A stretch of 64,000 nucleotides of DNA, taken from Pleomorphomonas sp. NRK KF1 (lineage in GTDB: Bacteria > Pseudomonadota > Alphaproteobacteria > Rhizobiales > Pleomorphomonadaceae). The stretch covers positions 186,001-250,000 of the forward strand of contig NZ_JAMDLH010000005.1 of NCBI RefSeq assembly GCF_023721755.1. The letters are read 5' to 3'. Every line of letters starts with the position of its first letter. Position 1 is the stretch's first letter. The position numbers and the translations under genes were made by a program. Positions 54,664 through 63,154 of the stretch are shown piece by piece. Under the pieces are notes generated by a model. The model was not told the origin of the DNA and did no database searches. It saw only the letters and a list, made by a program, of their open reading frames with translations.

Positions 54664-54782
54664 AGACCTTTGACTTGTGAGCGCTGCTTCGTCGGTCTTC
54701 CGTCTGGATCTTCCTCCTGATCCACCGTGGCACTCCAGCTTTCCTCCCAGAACTCAGGCCGGTAACCCCGGCCTGTTTTTTT
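54664..54782 (+). ncRNA. Predicted trans-acting small RNA with anti-Shine-Dalgarno loops
   Basis: About 115-120 bases in the 386-bp mtgA-putA gap. A 5' stem pairs AGACC (54664-54668) with GGTCT (54694-54698). A second hairpin, TGGATC/GATCCA (54705-54724), has the 8-base loop TTCCTCCT; a second free stretch TTCCTCCC is at 54741-54748. A strong terminator follows: CAGGCCGG and CCGGCCTG (54755-54775), then seven T. CCUCC-type loops that pair with ribosome binding sites are known from rhizobial small RNA families. Both neighbouring genes point left and putA has its own terminator, so the terminator needs a rightward transcript. There is no good ORF in it. Confidence 0.6.
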
Positions 54783-54810
54783 GTGCGGAATCCCCTGGCG
54801 GCAAGCATGG

Positions 54811-54834
54811 AAAAGCCGGGGATCGCTCCCCGGC
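54811..54834 (-). terminator. Rho-independent terminator of putA
   Basis: Arms GCCGGGGA (54815-54822) and TCCCCGGC (54827-54834), loop TCGC. On the minus strand it ends in four T. It lies 27 bp after the putA stop. Confidence 0.85.
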
Positions 54835-54860
54835 CTTCCGCCCCCTGCTTTTATCCTTGG

Positions 54861-57800
54861 TTAGTCGTCGCCCATGGCAACCAGCGTCGCGTTGCCGCCA
54901 GCCGCCGCCGTGTTGATCGACACCACCTGTTCCAGGGCAAACCGGGTGAGATAGTTCGGGCCACCCGCCTTGGGGCCGGTTCCGGACAGACCCGACCCAC
55001 CGAAGGGCTGGGAGCCGACCACCGCGCCGATCATGTTCCGGTTGACGTAGACGTTGCCGACCGGAAGTCGCTCGACGATGCGCTTCACCGTCGCCTCGAT
55101 GCGCGAATGAATGCCCAGGGTCAGGCCATAGCCGCTCACCGCGATGCTCTCGATAACCCTGTCGAGATCCTTCGCCTTGTAGCGGACGACGTGCAGCACC
55201 GGACCGAACACCTCGCGATCCAGGGCCGCCGCGTCGGGCAGTTCGATGATCGTCGGCGCGAAGTAGGTTCCCCCGGCCAGCGTTCCGTCCGGCACGTCAC
55301 CCGAGAACAGCACGCTGTCCTTGCCCTTCCATGCCGCCACGTGAACGGCGAGCTTTTCGGTCTGCTCACGATCGATGATCGGCCCAACGTCGGTATCCGG
55401 CCGTCGCGGGTCGCCGACCTTGAGCTCCGCCGCCGCGCCCTTGACGAGGTCGATCATGTGGTCGGCGACATCTTCCTGCACGAACAGCAACCGCAGCGCC
55501 GAGCAGCGCTGGCCAGCCGAGCGGAAGGCGGAGGTGATGACGTCGTCGGTCACCTGCTCGCCGAGCGCCGTGGCATCGACGATCATGGCATTGAGGCCAC
55601 CGGTCTCGGCGATCAGCGGCACGATCGGCCCACGCTTGGCGGCCAGCGTCCGATTGATGGCAAAGGCGGTGTCGGTGGAACCGGTGAAGGCGACGCCGGC
55701 GATGCGCGGATCGGCGGTCAATGCGGCTCCGGCCGTCCCGTCGCCGACGAGAAGGGCCAGCGCCGAAACCGGCACACCAGCCTCGTGCAGCAGCCGCACT
55801 GCCATGGCGCCGGTCAGCGGAGTCTGCTCGGCGGGCTTGGCGACAACGGTGTTGCCGGCCGCGAGCGCAGCGACCGTCTGTCCCATGAAGATGGCGAGCG
55901 GGAAGTTCCAGGGGGCGATGGCCGCGAATACGCCCCGACCACGGTAGGCCAGCCGGTTTTCCTCGCCGGTCGGCCCGGGCATGGCGATGGGCGAGACAAA
56001 CAGTCTCCGCGCCTCGGCGGCATAGTAGCGACAGAAATCGACCGCCTCGCGCACTTCCGCAATGCCGTCGGACAGTGTCTTGCCGGCTTCGAGGCCGAGC
56101 ACGGCAAGGTAGGCGGGGAGCCTGTCCTCGAGAAGATCGGCCGCCCGCTCGAGCACTGCCGCACGGGTCTCGGCCGGCGTTTCGGACCACTGCCGGAAGC
56201 CCGCGACGGCCGACGCCACAGCCTTCCCGGCGACCTGGGCATCGGCGTCGATCGCCTGCCCGATCGCCGTCTTGCCATCCACCGGTGACAAAAGAATGCG
56301 CGGCGAACCGGCAACGTCCGCGCCATCGATAATCGAGGCGGCCGTGCCGAAATCGCTTCCTGCCGCGGCGATGGCGGCCAGCAACGGTTCGAGCGCCTGT
56401 TCGTCGGCCAGTTCCATCCCGCGCGAGTTGCGACGGGCGCCGAACAGATCGGCAGGCAGCGGAATGCGGGCATGACGGGCGCGTTCGCCGCCATCCAGCA
56501 CGTCGGCGGGACGCTTCAGCAAGGTCGAGATCTCCACTTTGGCATCGCCGACGGCGGCGACGAAGGACGAGTTGGCGCCGTTTTCCAGAAGGCGGCGAAC
56601 GAGATAGGCGAGAAGGTCCTTGTGACCGCCGACGGGCGCATAGATGCGGCAGGGCTGACCGCCCGTCTCGGTCACCTCGCGGTAGAGCGTGTCGCCCATG
56701 CCGTGCAGCCGCTGGAACTCGAAATGACGGTCGGCACCGGCGATCTCCGACACCTCGGCCACCGTCAGCGCGTTGTGCGTCGCGAACTGCGGATAGAGAC
56801 GCGGACGGGCGCTGAGCAGCTTGTCGGCACAGACGAGATAGGAGAGGTCCGTCGACGCCTTGCGGGTGAACAGCGGATAGTCGTCAAGGCCGCGCTCCTG
56901 GCCCCGCTTCATCTCGGTATCCCAATAGGCGCCCTTGACGAGCCGAACCATGAACCGACGATTCAGGCTCTCGGCGAGCTCGATCATGTAGTCGATCACC
57001 GCCGGCGCCCGCTTCTGGTAGGCCTGCACGGCAAGGCCGAAACCGTCCCAGCCGGCCAGCGAGGGATCGTCGGCAACGGCGGCGATGACGTCGAGCGACA
57101 GCTTGAGGCGATCCGCCTCCTCGGCATCGACCGTCAGGTTGAGATCGTGGGCCTTCGCAGCCCGCGACAGTTCCAGGAGCTTCGGCACCAGTTCGGTCAT
57201 CACGCGCTCGGCATTCAGCGCCTCGTAGCGCGGATGCAAAGCCGACAGCTTCACCGAAATGCCAGGCCGGGCCGGCAGAGCCTCGGAACCGGCCGACCGG
57301 CCGATCGCCTCGATCGCCTTGGCATAGTCGGCGAAGTAACGCTCCGCGTCGGCCGCCGTGCGGGCGCCCTCGCCCAGCATGTCATAGGAGTGGCGATAGC
57401 CCTTGCCGGCAAGTCCACGGGCGCGCGACAGCGCCGCCTCGATCGAGGTGCCCAGCACGAACTGGTGTCCCATGATCTTCATCGCCTGCCGCGTGGCGGC
57501 GCGCACCGGCGGCATGCCCAGGCGCTTGACGAGGCCGGTGATGACGTTCTCTGGCGTTTCCCCAGGCTGCAGCACCCGCGTCGTGACGCCAAGCGCCCAA
57601 CCCGACGCGGCCACCAGCCAGGGATCCTCGCCCTTTCCATGAAAGCCGAAGGCGGCCGAGGCGAGCTTGTCCTCGATCAGCTTGTCGGCGGTAGCGCCAT
57701 CGGGCACGCGCAAGAGTGCCTCGGCCATCACCATGATGGCGAGCCCCTCGCGCGTCGTCAGCGAATAGGCCTTCAGAAAATCCTCGACACCGCCGATGGC

Positions 57801-57977
57801 CGACTTGCCATCGCGAATGGCAGTAATGAGGCGACTGGCATGCGCATCGACGCGCGCCCGCGCCTCGGGGCTCTCGGGTCGCGCTGTCAGGAGACGCCGG
57901 ACCACCTCCGTTTCGTCTTCCGCATAGGGCGACGAGAAACACGGAGCCCGGCGGGGCTCGGAAAGAACTGCAGACAT
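54861..57977 (-). CDS. putA: Bifunctional proline dehydrogenase / glutamate-semialdehyde dehydrogenase
   Basis: A 1038-residue enzyme that oxidises proline to glutamate: FAD-linked proline dehydrogenase first (about 60-480), then NAD-linked P5C dehydrogenase (about 510-1000). The first domain has KGYRHSYDMLGEGART, ISVKLSALHPRY and LVKGAYWDTEMK; the second has APWNFPLAIF, AETGGLNAMIV (Glu) and SAGQRCSALR (catalytic Cys). It lacks the N-terminal ribbon-helix-helix repressor domain of E. coli PutA, so control comes from the divergent Lrp-type gene. The ATG at 57977 follows GGAGATCAG. Confidence 0.96.
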   Translation of the reverse strand: MSAVLSEPRRAPCFSSPYAEDETEVVRRLLTARPESPEARARVDAHASRLITAIRDGKSAIGGVEDFLKAYSLTTREGLAIMVMAEALLRVPDGATADKLIEDKLASAAFGFHGKGEDPWLVAASGWALGVTTRVLQPGETPENVITGLVKRLGMPPVRAATRQAMKIMGHQFVLGTSIEAALSRARGLAGKGYRHSYDMLGEGARTAADAERYFADYAKAIEAIGRSAGSEALPARPGISVKLSALHPRYEALNAERVMTELVPKLLELSRAAKAHDLNLTVDAEEADRLKLSLDVIAAVADDPSLAGWDGFGLAVQAYQKRAPAVIDYMIELAESLNRRFMVRLVKGAYWDTEMKRGQERGLDDYPLFTRKASTDLSYLVCADKLLSARPRLYPQFATHNALTVAEVSEIAGADRHFEFQRLHGMGDTLYREVTETGGQPCRIYAPVGGHKDLLAYLVRRLLENGANSSFVAAVGDAKVEISTLLKRPADVLDGGERARHARIPLPADLFGARRNSRGMELADEQALEPLLAAIAAAGSDFGTAASIIDGADVAGSPRILLSPVDGKTAIGQAIDADAQVAGKAVASAVAGFRQWSETPAETRAAVLERAADLLEDRLPAYLAVLGLEAGKTLSDGIAEVREAVDFCRYYAAEARRLFVSPIAMPGPTGEENRLAYRGRGVFAAIAPWNFPLAIFMGQTVAALAAGNTVVAKPAEQTPLTGAMAVRLLHEAGVPVSALALLVGDGTAGAALTADPRIAGVAFTGSTDTAFAINRTLAAKRGPIVPLIAETGGLNAMIVDATALGEQVTDDVITSAFRSAGQRCSALRLLFVQEDVADHMIDLVKGAAAELKVGDPRRPDTDVGPIIDREQTEKLAVHVAAWKGKDSVLFSGDVPDGTLAGGTYFAPTIIELPDAAALDREVFGPVLHVVRYKAKDLDRVIESIAVSGYGLTLGIHSRIEATVKRIVERLPVGNVYVNRNMIGAVVGSQPFGGSGLSGTGPKAGGPNYLTRFALEQVVSINTAAAGGNATLVAMGDD

Positions 57978-57994
57978 CTGATCTCCGGAAGGTT

Positions 57995-58013
57995 GCCGCC
58001 TTGAGACGGCGGC
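57995..58013. repeat. Hairpin just upstream of the putA ribosome binding site
   Basis: GCCGCC and GGCGGC form a 6-bp stem with a 7-base loop. In the putA mRNA it would end a few bases before the GGAG ribosome binding site, so it could affect translation or mRNA life. No proof of function. Confidence 0.4.
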
Positions 58014-58070
58014 TTTTGCTTATGTTCCGCAGGATAGCAGCAGGCTTTCGGTGACACTCTCCTTATTGAG

Positions 58071-58090
58071 GAATAGAATCCGGGCTATTC
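58071..58090. promoter_or_regulatory. Candidate Lrp-type operator (putA / regulator)
   Basis: The inverted repeat GAATAG-N8-CTATTC lies in the 172-bp gap between putA and the divergent Lrp-type gene, 93 bp from putA and 59 bp from the regulator. It is a suitable site for an Lrp-family activator such as PutR. Confidence 0.45.
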
Positions 58091-58149
58091 GCGGAATGAA
58101 CCGTTTGTTACCGTGAAAATTCCGGATTGACCGGTCTTGGGAGCTTGCA

Positions 58150-58653
58150 ATGGCGACAACAGGGGCTGACCGTTCTCATCGCAGCCAGGATATTCCCGGC
58201 CTCGATCGCATCGACCGCCGAATTCTCGCCGCACTTCAGGAAGACGGCCGGATCACCAACCTGGAACTGGCTGAGAAGATAGGCATGTCTGCGACGGCCA
58301 CCGCCGAACGCGTCAAACGACTGTCGCGCGATGGATTCATTCTCGGCTATACAGCGCGCCTCGACCCTCTGCACCTTCAGCGTGGCCTGCTGGTCTTCGT
58401 CGAGATCAAGCTCGACCGCATGAATCCCGAGGTGTTCACCACCTTTGCCGCCGCAGTAAAGAGGGCGCCGGAAGTCCTCGAATGCCACCTGATCGCCGGC
58501 GGTTTCGACTATCTGGTCAAGGCACGCGTCCGCGACATGGAGGCCTACCGCGAGTTCCTGTCCGAGGTCCTGATGACGCTACCGGGGGTGCGGGAAACGC
58601 ACACCTACCCGGTGATGGAGGAGGTGAAGAACACCACCGTCCTGCCGATATGA
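58150..58653 (+). CDS. putR: Lrp/AsnC-family regulator, probable PutR
   Basis: A 167-residue regulator. The helix-turn-helix (about 18-75) reads LDRIDRRILAALQEDGRITNLELAEKIGMSATATAERVKRL, and the ligand-sensing RAM domain (about 80-155) follows with CHLIAGGFDYLVKARV and LPGVRETHTYPVMEEVK. In alphaproteobacteria the Lrp-type gene divergent from putA activates it in response to proline (PutR); here this is inferred from position. The ATG at 58150 begins the standard opening. Confidence 0.88.
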   Translation: MATTGADRSHRSQDIPGLDRIDRRILAALQEDGRITNLELAEKIGMSATATAERVKRLSRDGFILGYTARLDPLHLQRGLLVFVEIKLDRMNPEVFTTFAAAVKRAPEVLECHLIAGGFDYLVKARVRDMEAYREFLSEVLMTLPGVRETHTYPVMEEVKNTTVLPI

Positions 58654-58729
58654 TACGTTTTCCGCGCCTTGACCGGAGAGAGAGGCTGGCGCTACCACAG
58701 CGACCGCCTCTTGTCCGATCGGAGCCCCG

Positions 58730-59656
58730 ATGACCGCCGCATTCGACATCGCCCTTTCCGACTTCGCTTCCGCGCTGGAGGCCGGTCTTGCGGTGCGTCT
58801 CGAACCGATCCCGCGTCCCGGCGAAGTCGCCCGGCCGGCGCGTCTTCTGGAGGCGATGCGACATGCGGTGCTGGCCGGCGGCAAGCGCCTCAGGCCCTTC
58901 CTGCTCAGCGAGGTCGCCCGCCTTCTCGATCCCAGCCTGACGATCGATGCGCTGATGCCCGCGGCGACGGCCATCGAGTGCCTGCACTGCTATTCGCTGG
59001 TTCACGACGACCTGCCGGCCATGGACGACGATGCGCTCAGGCGCGGCCGCCCGACCGTCCACGTCGCCTTTGACGAAGCAACGGCAATCCTGGCCGGCGA
59101 CGCTCTCCTGACGCTGGCCTTCGACCTCCTTGCCGACCCTGCCTGCCACACCGACCCGGCGATCCGCGCGGCCCTCGTGCTCGATCTCGCCCGCGCCGGT
59201 GGCCTTGGCGGCATGGTCGGCGGCCAGATGCTGGACCTCGCGGCCGAAGGACGCTTTGGGGACGGAGCGCGACCCGACGAAGCCGACATTCGCAAGCTGC
59301 AGGCGATGAAGACCGGCGCGCTCATCCGCGCCGCCACGGTCATGGGCGCCCGGCTTGGTGGCGCGAGTGACGACGAACTGCGCCGCTTCGCGCGCTTCGG
59401 CGACATTCTCGGCCTCGCCTTCCAGCTCGCCGACGATCTTCTCGACGTCACCGCCACCGAAAGCGAGATGGGCAAGGCCGTCGCCAAGGATGCGGCCCAC
59501 GGCAAGGGGACGCTGGTGGCCCGTCTCGGCATCGATGCCGTGCGCGCCGAGCTCGACCGGCTCGTCAGCGAGGCGACGGACCTGCTCGCCCCCTGGGGCA
59601 CGCGGTCTGAAACGCTCGCCGCCGCCGCCCGGTTCGTCGCCGACCGGAGGCGTTAA
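58730..59656 (+). CDS. ispA: Farnesyl/geranylgeranyl diphosphate synthase
   Basis: A 308-residue trans-isoprenyl diphosphate synthase that condenses isopentenyl diphosphate with allylic primers, probably to farnesyl diphosphate. The first aspartate-rich motif is LVHDDLPAMDDD with GRPTVH after it, the second FQLADDLLDVTA. GGKRLRPFLL is the IPP-binding stretch. Two residues sit between the Asp pairs of the first motif (DDLPAMDD), the bacterial FPP type. It is 76 bp after the Lrp-type gene and converges with ispG, another isoprenoid gene. Confidence 0.92.
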   Translation: MTAAFDIALSDFASALEAGLAVRLEPIPRPGEVARPARLLEAMRHAVLAGGKRLRPFLLSEVARLLDPSLTIDALMPAATAIECLHCYSLVHDDLPAMDDDALRRGRPTVHVAFDEATAILAGDALLTLAFDLLADPACHTDPAIRAALVLDLARAGGLGGMVGGQMLDLAAEGRFGDGARPDEADIRKLQAMKTGALIRAATVMGARLGGASDDELRRFARFGDILGLAFQLADDLLDVTATESEMGKAVAKDAAHGKGTLVARLGIDAVRAELDRLVSEATDLLAPWGTRSETLAAAARFVADRRR

Positions 59657-59666
59657 ACCCAGCGAT

Positions 59667-60923
59667 TTACTCCGCCGCCGGCTTGCGGTTGGCGCCATCA
59701 CCGAACCGCTGCTCGATATAGTCGAGCACCAGTGACTGGAAGTCGCGGGCGATGGTCGGTCCACGCAGCGTGGCCGCCTTCTGCCCATCGATGAACACCG
59801 GCGCCGCCGGGTTCTCGCCGGTGCCCGGCAGGGATATGCCGATGTCGGCGTGCTTGGATTCGCCGGGGCCGTTGACGATGCAGCCCATCACCGCCACCTG
59901 CAGCGCCTCGACGCCGGGATAGCGCTGCCGCCACTCTGGCATGGCGTCGCGGATCTGGTCCTGAATGGTCTTGGCCAGTTCCTGGAACACGGTGGAGGTG
60001 GTCCGACCACAACCCGGACAGGCGGCGACGATCGGCACGAAGCTGCGGAAGCCCATGACCTGCAACAGCTCCTGGGCCACCATCACCTCGCGCGTGCGGT
60101 CGCCGCCCGGCTCCGGCGTCAGCGACACGCGAATGGTGTCGCCGATGCCATGCTGCAGGAGGTAGCCCATCGAGGCCGACGAGGCGACGACGCCCTTGGT
60201 GCCCATGCCGGCCTCGGTAAGGCCGAGGTGCAGCGCATAGTCGCCGCGCGTGGCCAGATCGCCATAGACGGCGATCAGATCCTGAACCTGGCTGACCTTG
60301 GCTGACAGCACGATGCGGTCGCGCGGAAGGCCGATCTCCTCGGCGCGGGCGGCAGAGAGCAGCGCCGACTGCACCATGGCTTCGCGCATCACCTCCTGCG
60401 CCGTCATCGGCGAGCCCTTGGCCTTGTTCTCGTCCATCAGGCGCGTCGCCAGCTCCTGGTCGAGCGAGCCCCAGTTGACGCCGATCCGCACCGCCTTGCC
60501 ATGGCGGGCGGCGATCTCGACGATGTCGCTGAAATGCCGGTCGCGCTTGGCGCGGACACCGACGTTGCCGGGGTTGATGCGATACTTGGCGAGCGCCTCG
60601 GCACAGGCCGGAAAATCGGCGAGCAACCGATGGCCGATGAAATGGAAGTCGCCGATCAGCGGCACGTCGACGCCGACGCGGTCGAGCCGCTCGCGAATGC
60701 GGGGCACGGCGGCGGCGCTTTCGTCGCGGTCGACGGTGATGCGCACCAGCTCCGAGCCGGCCCGCGCCAACGCCATCACCTGCGCCACCGTGGCGTCGAT
60801 GTCGGCGGTGTCCGTGTTGGTCATCGATTGAACGACCACCGGCGCATCGCCGCCGATGGTCACCTTGCCAACCACGACGGGAACCGAGCGGCGGCGCGGC
60901 GCCGGACCGAAGGAACTCAGCAT
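59667..60923 (-). CDS. ispG: 4-hydroxy-3-methylbut-2-enyl diphosphate synthase
   Basis: A 418-residue 4Fe-4S enzyme of the MEP pathway that makes HMBDP from MEcPP. The cluster cysteines are in [10 protein letters not shown] and [15 protein letters not shown]. The N-terminal TIM barrel has [21 protein letters not shown] and [13 protein letters not shown]. The ATG at 60923 follows GAGGA; the frame extends to 61229 but overlaps zur. It lies 7 bp after zur on the same strand. Confidence 0.96.
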   Translation of the reverse strand: MLSSFGPAPRRRSVPVVVGKVTIGGDAPVVVQSMTNTDTADIDATVAQVMALARAGSELVRITVDRDESAAAVPRIRERLDRVGVDVPLIGDFHFIGHRLLADFPACAEALAKYRINPGNVGVRAKRDRHFSDIVEIAARHGKAVRIGVNWGSLDQELATRLMDENKAKGSPMTAQEVMREAMVQSALLSAARAEEIGLPRDRIVLSAKVSQVQDLIAVYGDLATRGDYALHLGLTEAGMGTKGVVASSASMGYLLQHGIGDTIRVSLTPEPGGDRTREVMVAQELLQVMGFRSFVPIVAACPGCGRTTSTVFQELAKTIQDQIRDAMPEWRQRYPGVEALQVAVMGCIVNGPGESKHADIGISLPGTGENPAAPVFIDGQKAATLRGPTIARDFQSLVLDYIEQRFGDGANRKPAAE

Positions 60924-60930
60924 GCAATCC

Positions 60931-61449
60931 TCAACTGTGGCTGTGCGAATGGTCGTGGCGGCGTTCACCCGACTGGCAGGCAGCGCAAAGACCGCGAATC
61001 TCCAGAACAGATGCCGACGGCGTAAATCCCTCGGCCGCCGCGATGCGGGAGAGCAGGCCGCCGAGTTCGGCCGGCTCGGCCTCGGTCGCCGAACCACACC
61101 CCTCGCAGAGCAGGAACACCAGCGGCGCCTCCGGGGCGGACGCGGCATGCCCATGCTCCTCGATGCAGGCGAGGAAGGCATTTCGGCTCTCGATCCGGTG
61201 CGCAAACCGGTGGGCGACCAGAAAATCAAGGGCGCGATAGACCGAAATCGGGCTTGGCCGACGCGCCTTCCCGGCGATGCGGTCCATGATCTCGTAGGCC
61301 GACACCGGCGCGTGGCTTTCCAGCATCGCTTCCAGCACCTGCCGCCGCTGTTCGGTGAGACGCAGCCCCTCGTCGCGGCAGCGTTCCTCGGCGCGCGCGA
61401 CGGCGCGGCTGCGGCAGGCTTGATGGTCGTGGTCGGAATCGTCGAGCAA
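60931..61449 (-). CDS. zur: Fur-family regulator, probable zinc uptake regulator Zur
   Basis: A 172-residue Fur-family repressor. The DNA-binding helix region (about 25-90) shows [31 protein letters not shown], and the metal-sensing domain has LLCEGCG and RGLCAAC (structural zinc), IEEHGHA, and a His-rich tail ending HDHSHSHS, typical of Zur. It would repress zinc uptake genes. The start is probably TTG at 61449 with GGAGAG just before it; TTG 61461 is in frame too. It precedes ispG in one transcript. Confidence 0.85.
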   Translation of the reverse strand: MLDDSDHDHQACRSRAVARAEERCRDEGLRLTEQRRQVLEAMLESHAPVSAYEIMDRIAGKARRPSPISVYRALDFLVAHRFAHRIESRNAFLACIEEHGHAASAPEAPLVFLLCEGCGSATEAEPAELGGLLSRIAAAEGFTPSASVLEIRGLCAACQSGERRHDHSHSHS

Positions 61450-61552
61450 GGTTCTCTCCAAGCGTCAAGGACAGTATATAGTCGGCCACGTCCTCCGGAG
61501 AAAGACTGATTGTCGTTCCGACCGGATCGTCTTTGCCAGCCAGAGGCCCTCC

Positions 61553-62410
61553 ATGCGCTTTCCAGCCGTCGACCGCAGCATCCTCATCACCGGCGCTTCA
61601 TCGGGCATCGGCCTTGCCGCCGCCACCACGATGGCCGGGCGCGGCTGGCGAGTATTCGCGACGGTGCGCCGCGACGAGGACCGGCAGAGGCTCGCCCACA
61701 TTGCCGGCGTCACGCCGCTTCTCATGGATTACGCCGATCCTGCCTCGATCGCCGCCACGGCAGATGCCGTGCTCGAAGCAACCGGCGACCGGCTCGGCGC
61801 CCTCTACAACAACGGCGCCTACGGCCAGCCCGGCGCCCTGGAGGATCTTTCGACCGAGGTGCTGCGGCACGTCTTCGAGGTCAACGTGCTTGGCTGGCAC
61901 GACCTCACCCGCCGGCTGATCCCCGCCATGCGGCGGGCCCGCGCCGGACGCGTCGTCATGTGCTCGTCGATCCTCGGTTTCCTGTCGATGCCCTATCGAG
62001 GCGCCTACAACGCCTCAAAGCACGCCATCGAAGGGCTTGCAGACAGTTGGCGACTGGAGCTGATCGATGCCGGCATCCACGTCGCCACCATCCAGCCGGG
62101 ACCGATCGCCACCAACTTCTCGTCGACCGCCATGAAGAAGTTCCACGACAACGTCGACGTCGAGGGCTCCGCCAACGCCGAGGGCTATCGGCAGCGCCTC
62201 GCCGACATGCAGCGGCCGCCCGAGGCGTCCTTCTTCCGCAAGCCGCCCGAGGCCGTGGTGGATTGCCTCGTCCACGCCTGCGAATCAGAGCGGCCGCGTC
62301 CCTACTATCGGGTGACCTGGCTCACCAAGGGCGCAGCGGTGGTCAAGCACCTCCTGCCGGCCTCTTGGTTCGTCGGCTTGCTGCACCGCGCGGCCAGGGC
62401 GGGCAATTGA
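61553..62410 (+). CDS. Short-chain dehydrogenase/reductase
   Basis: A 285-residue SDR-family NAD(P)-dependent oxidoreductase. The cofactor motif TGASSGIG (about 13-20), YNNGAYG in place of the usual NNAG, the catalytic Ser region [10 protein letters not shown] and YNASK (Tyr and Lys) are all visible. It resembles SDRs acting on lipid or keto groups; the substrate cannot be told. It starts 103 bp from zur on the opposite strand. Confidence 0.88.
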   Translation: MRFPAVDRSILITGASSGIGLAAATTMAGRGWRVFATVRRDEDRQRLAHIAGVTPLLMDYADPASIAATADAVLEATGDRLGALYNNGAYGQPGALEDLSTEVLRHVFEVNVLGWHDLTRRLIPAMRRARAGRVVMCSSILGFLSMPYRGAYNASKHAIEGLADSWRLELIDAGIHVATIQPGPIATNFSSTAMKKFHDNVDVEGSANAEGYRQRLADMQRPPEASFFRKPPEAVVDCLVHACESERPRPYYRVTWLTKGAAVVKHLLPASWFVGLLHRAARAGN

Positions 62411-62586
62411 TCAATGAAGGCAAAGATTTGGCGAGGTAATCGGGCGGACGAAACCCATCCGGGGCATTGCCTGCGAAACGGGCGGAAAACCTTGGCTTCC
62501 GGCTTCACATCAGCGACATCATCGGCGTAGAGTATCCCTTGCGTGGGGTGGGCTGGGACGCCCGCCTCGGTGAAGGAGAGCGTGAG

Positions 62587-63144
62587 GTGACGATCGCCGT
62601 CTCGCCGGACGCACACCCGGCGCTGGTGTTGAATGCGGATTACCGCCCGCTGAGTTATTTCCCCTTGTCGCTCTGGTCCTGGCAGGATGCGATCAAGGCG
62701 GTCTTTCTCGACCGGGTCAATATCGTCTCCGAATACGACGTGCTGGTGCGCAGCCCGAGTTTCGAGTTCCACCTGCCATCGGTCGTTTCGCTGAAGACCT
62801 TCGTCAAGCCGTCGCGCCAGCCGGCCTTCACCCGCTTCAACGTTTTCCTGCGTGACCGCTTCGAGTGCCAGTATTGCGGCAGCCGCGAGGACCTGACCTT
62901 CGATCACCTGATCCCGCGCTCCAAGGGCGGCCAGACCACCTGGGAGAACGTCGTCGCCGCCTGTTCGCCCTGCAATCTCAAAAAGGCCGACAAGACGGTA
63001 TCGGAAGTGGGAATGACGCTCGCCGGCAAGCCCTTTGCGCCGACCGTGCACGACCTTCACAACAATGGCCGGCTGTTTCCGCCCAACCATCTTCATGAAA
63101 GCTGGCTGGACTTTCTCTATTGGGACGTCGAACTCGATCCTTGA
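62587..63144 (+). CDS. HNH endonuclease
   Basis: A 185-residue protein with a C-terminal HNH nuclease domain (about 95-150): FECQYCGS (CxxC), LTFDHLIPRSKGG (Asp-His), TWENVVAACSPCNLKKAD (Asn, CxxC, Lys). The N-terminal part, LVLNADYRPLSYFPLSLWSWQDAIKAVFLDRV, is strongly conserved in alphaproteobacterial HNH proteins of unknown role. The start is GTG at 62587, with AAGGAGAG seven bases upstream; the open frame begins at 62467. There are no neighbours suggesting restriction or phage. Confidence 0.87.
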   Translation: MTIAVSPDAHPALVLNADYRPLSYFPLSLWSWQDAIKAVFLDRVNIVSEYDVLVRSPSFEFHLPSVVSLKTFVKPSRQPAFTRFNVFLRDRFECQYCGSREDLTFDHLIPRSKGGQTTWENVVAACSPCNLKKADKTVSEVGMTLAGKPFAPTVHDLHNNGRLFPPNHLHESWLDFLYWDVELDP

Positions 63145-63154
63145 TGCGTGGTGA

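Noticed and set aside
62587-63144. Phage or restriction-modification nuclease
   Set aside because: The HNH gene has no methylase, terminase or other phage gene near, and its N-terminal part matches a widespread chromosomal family.
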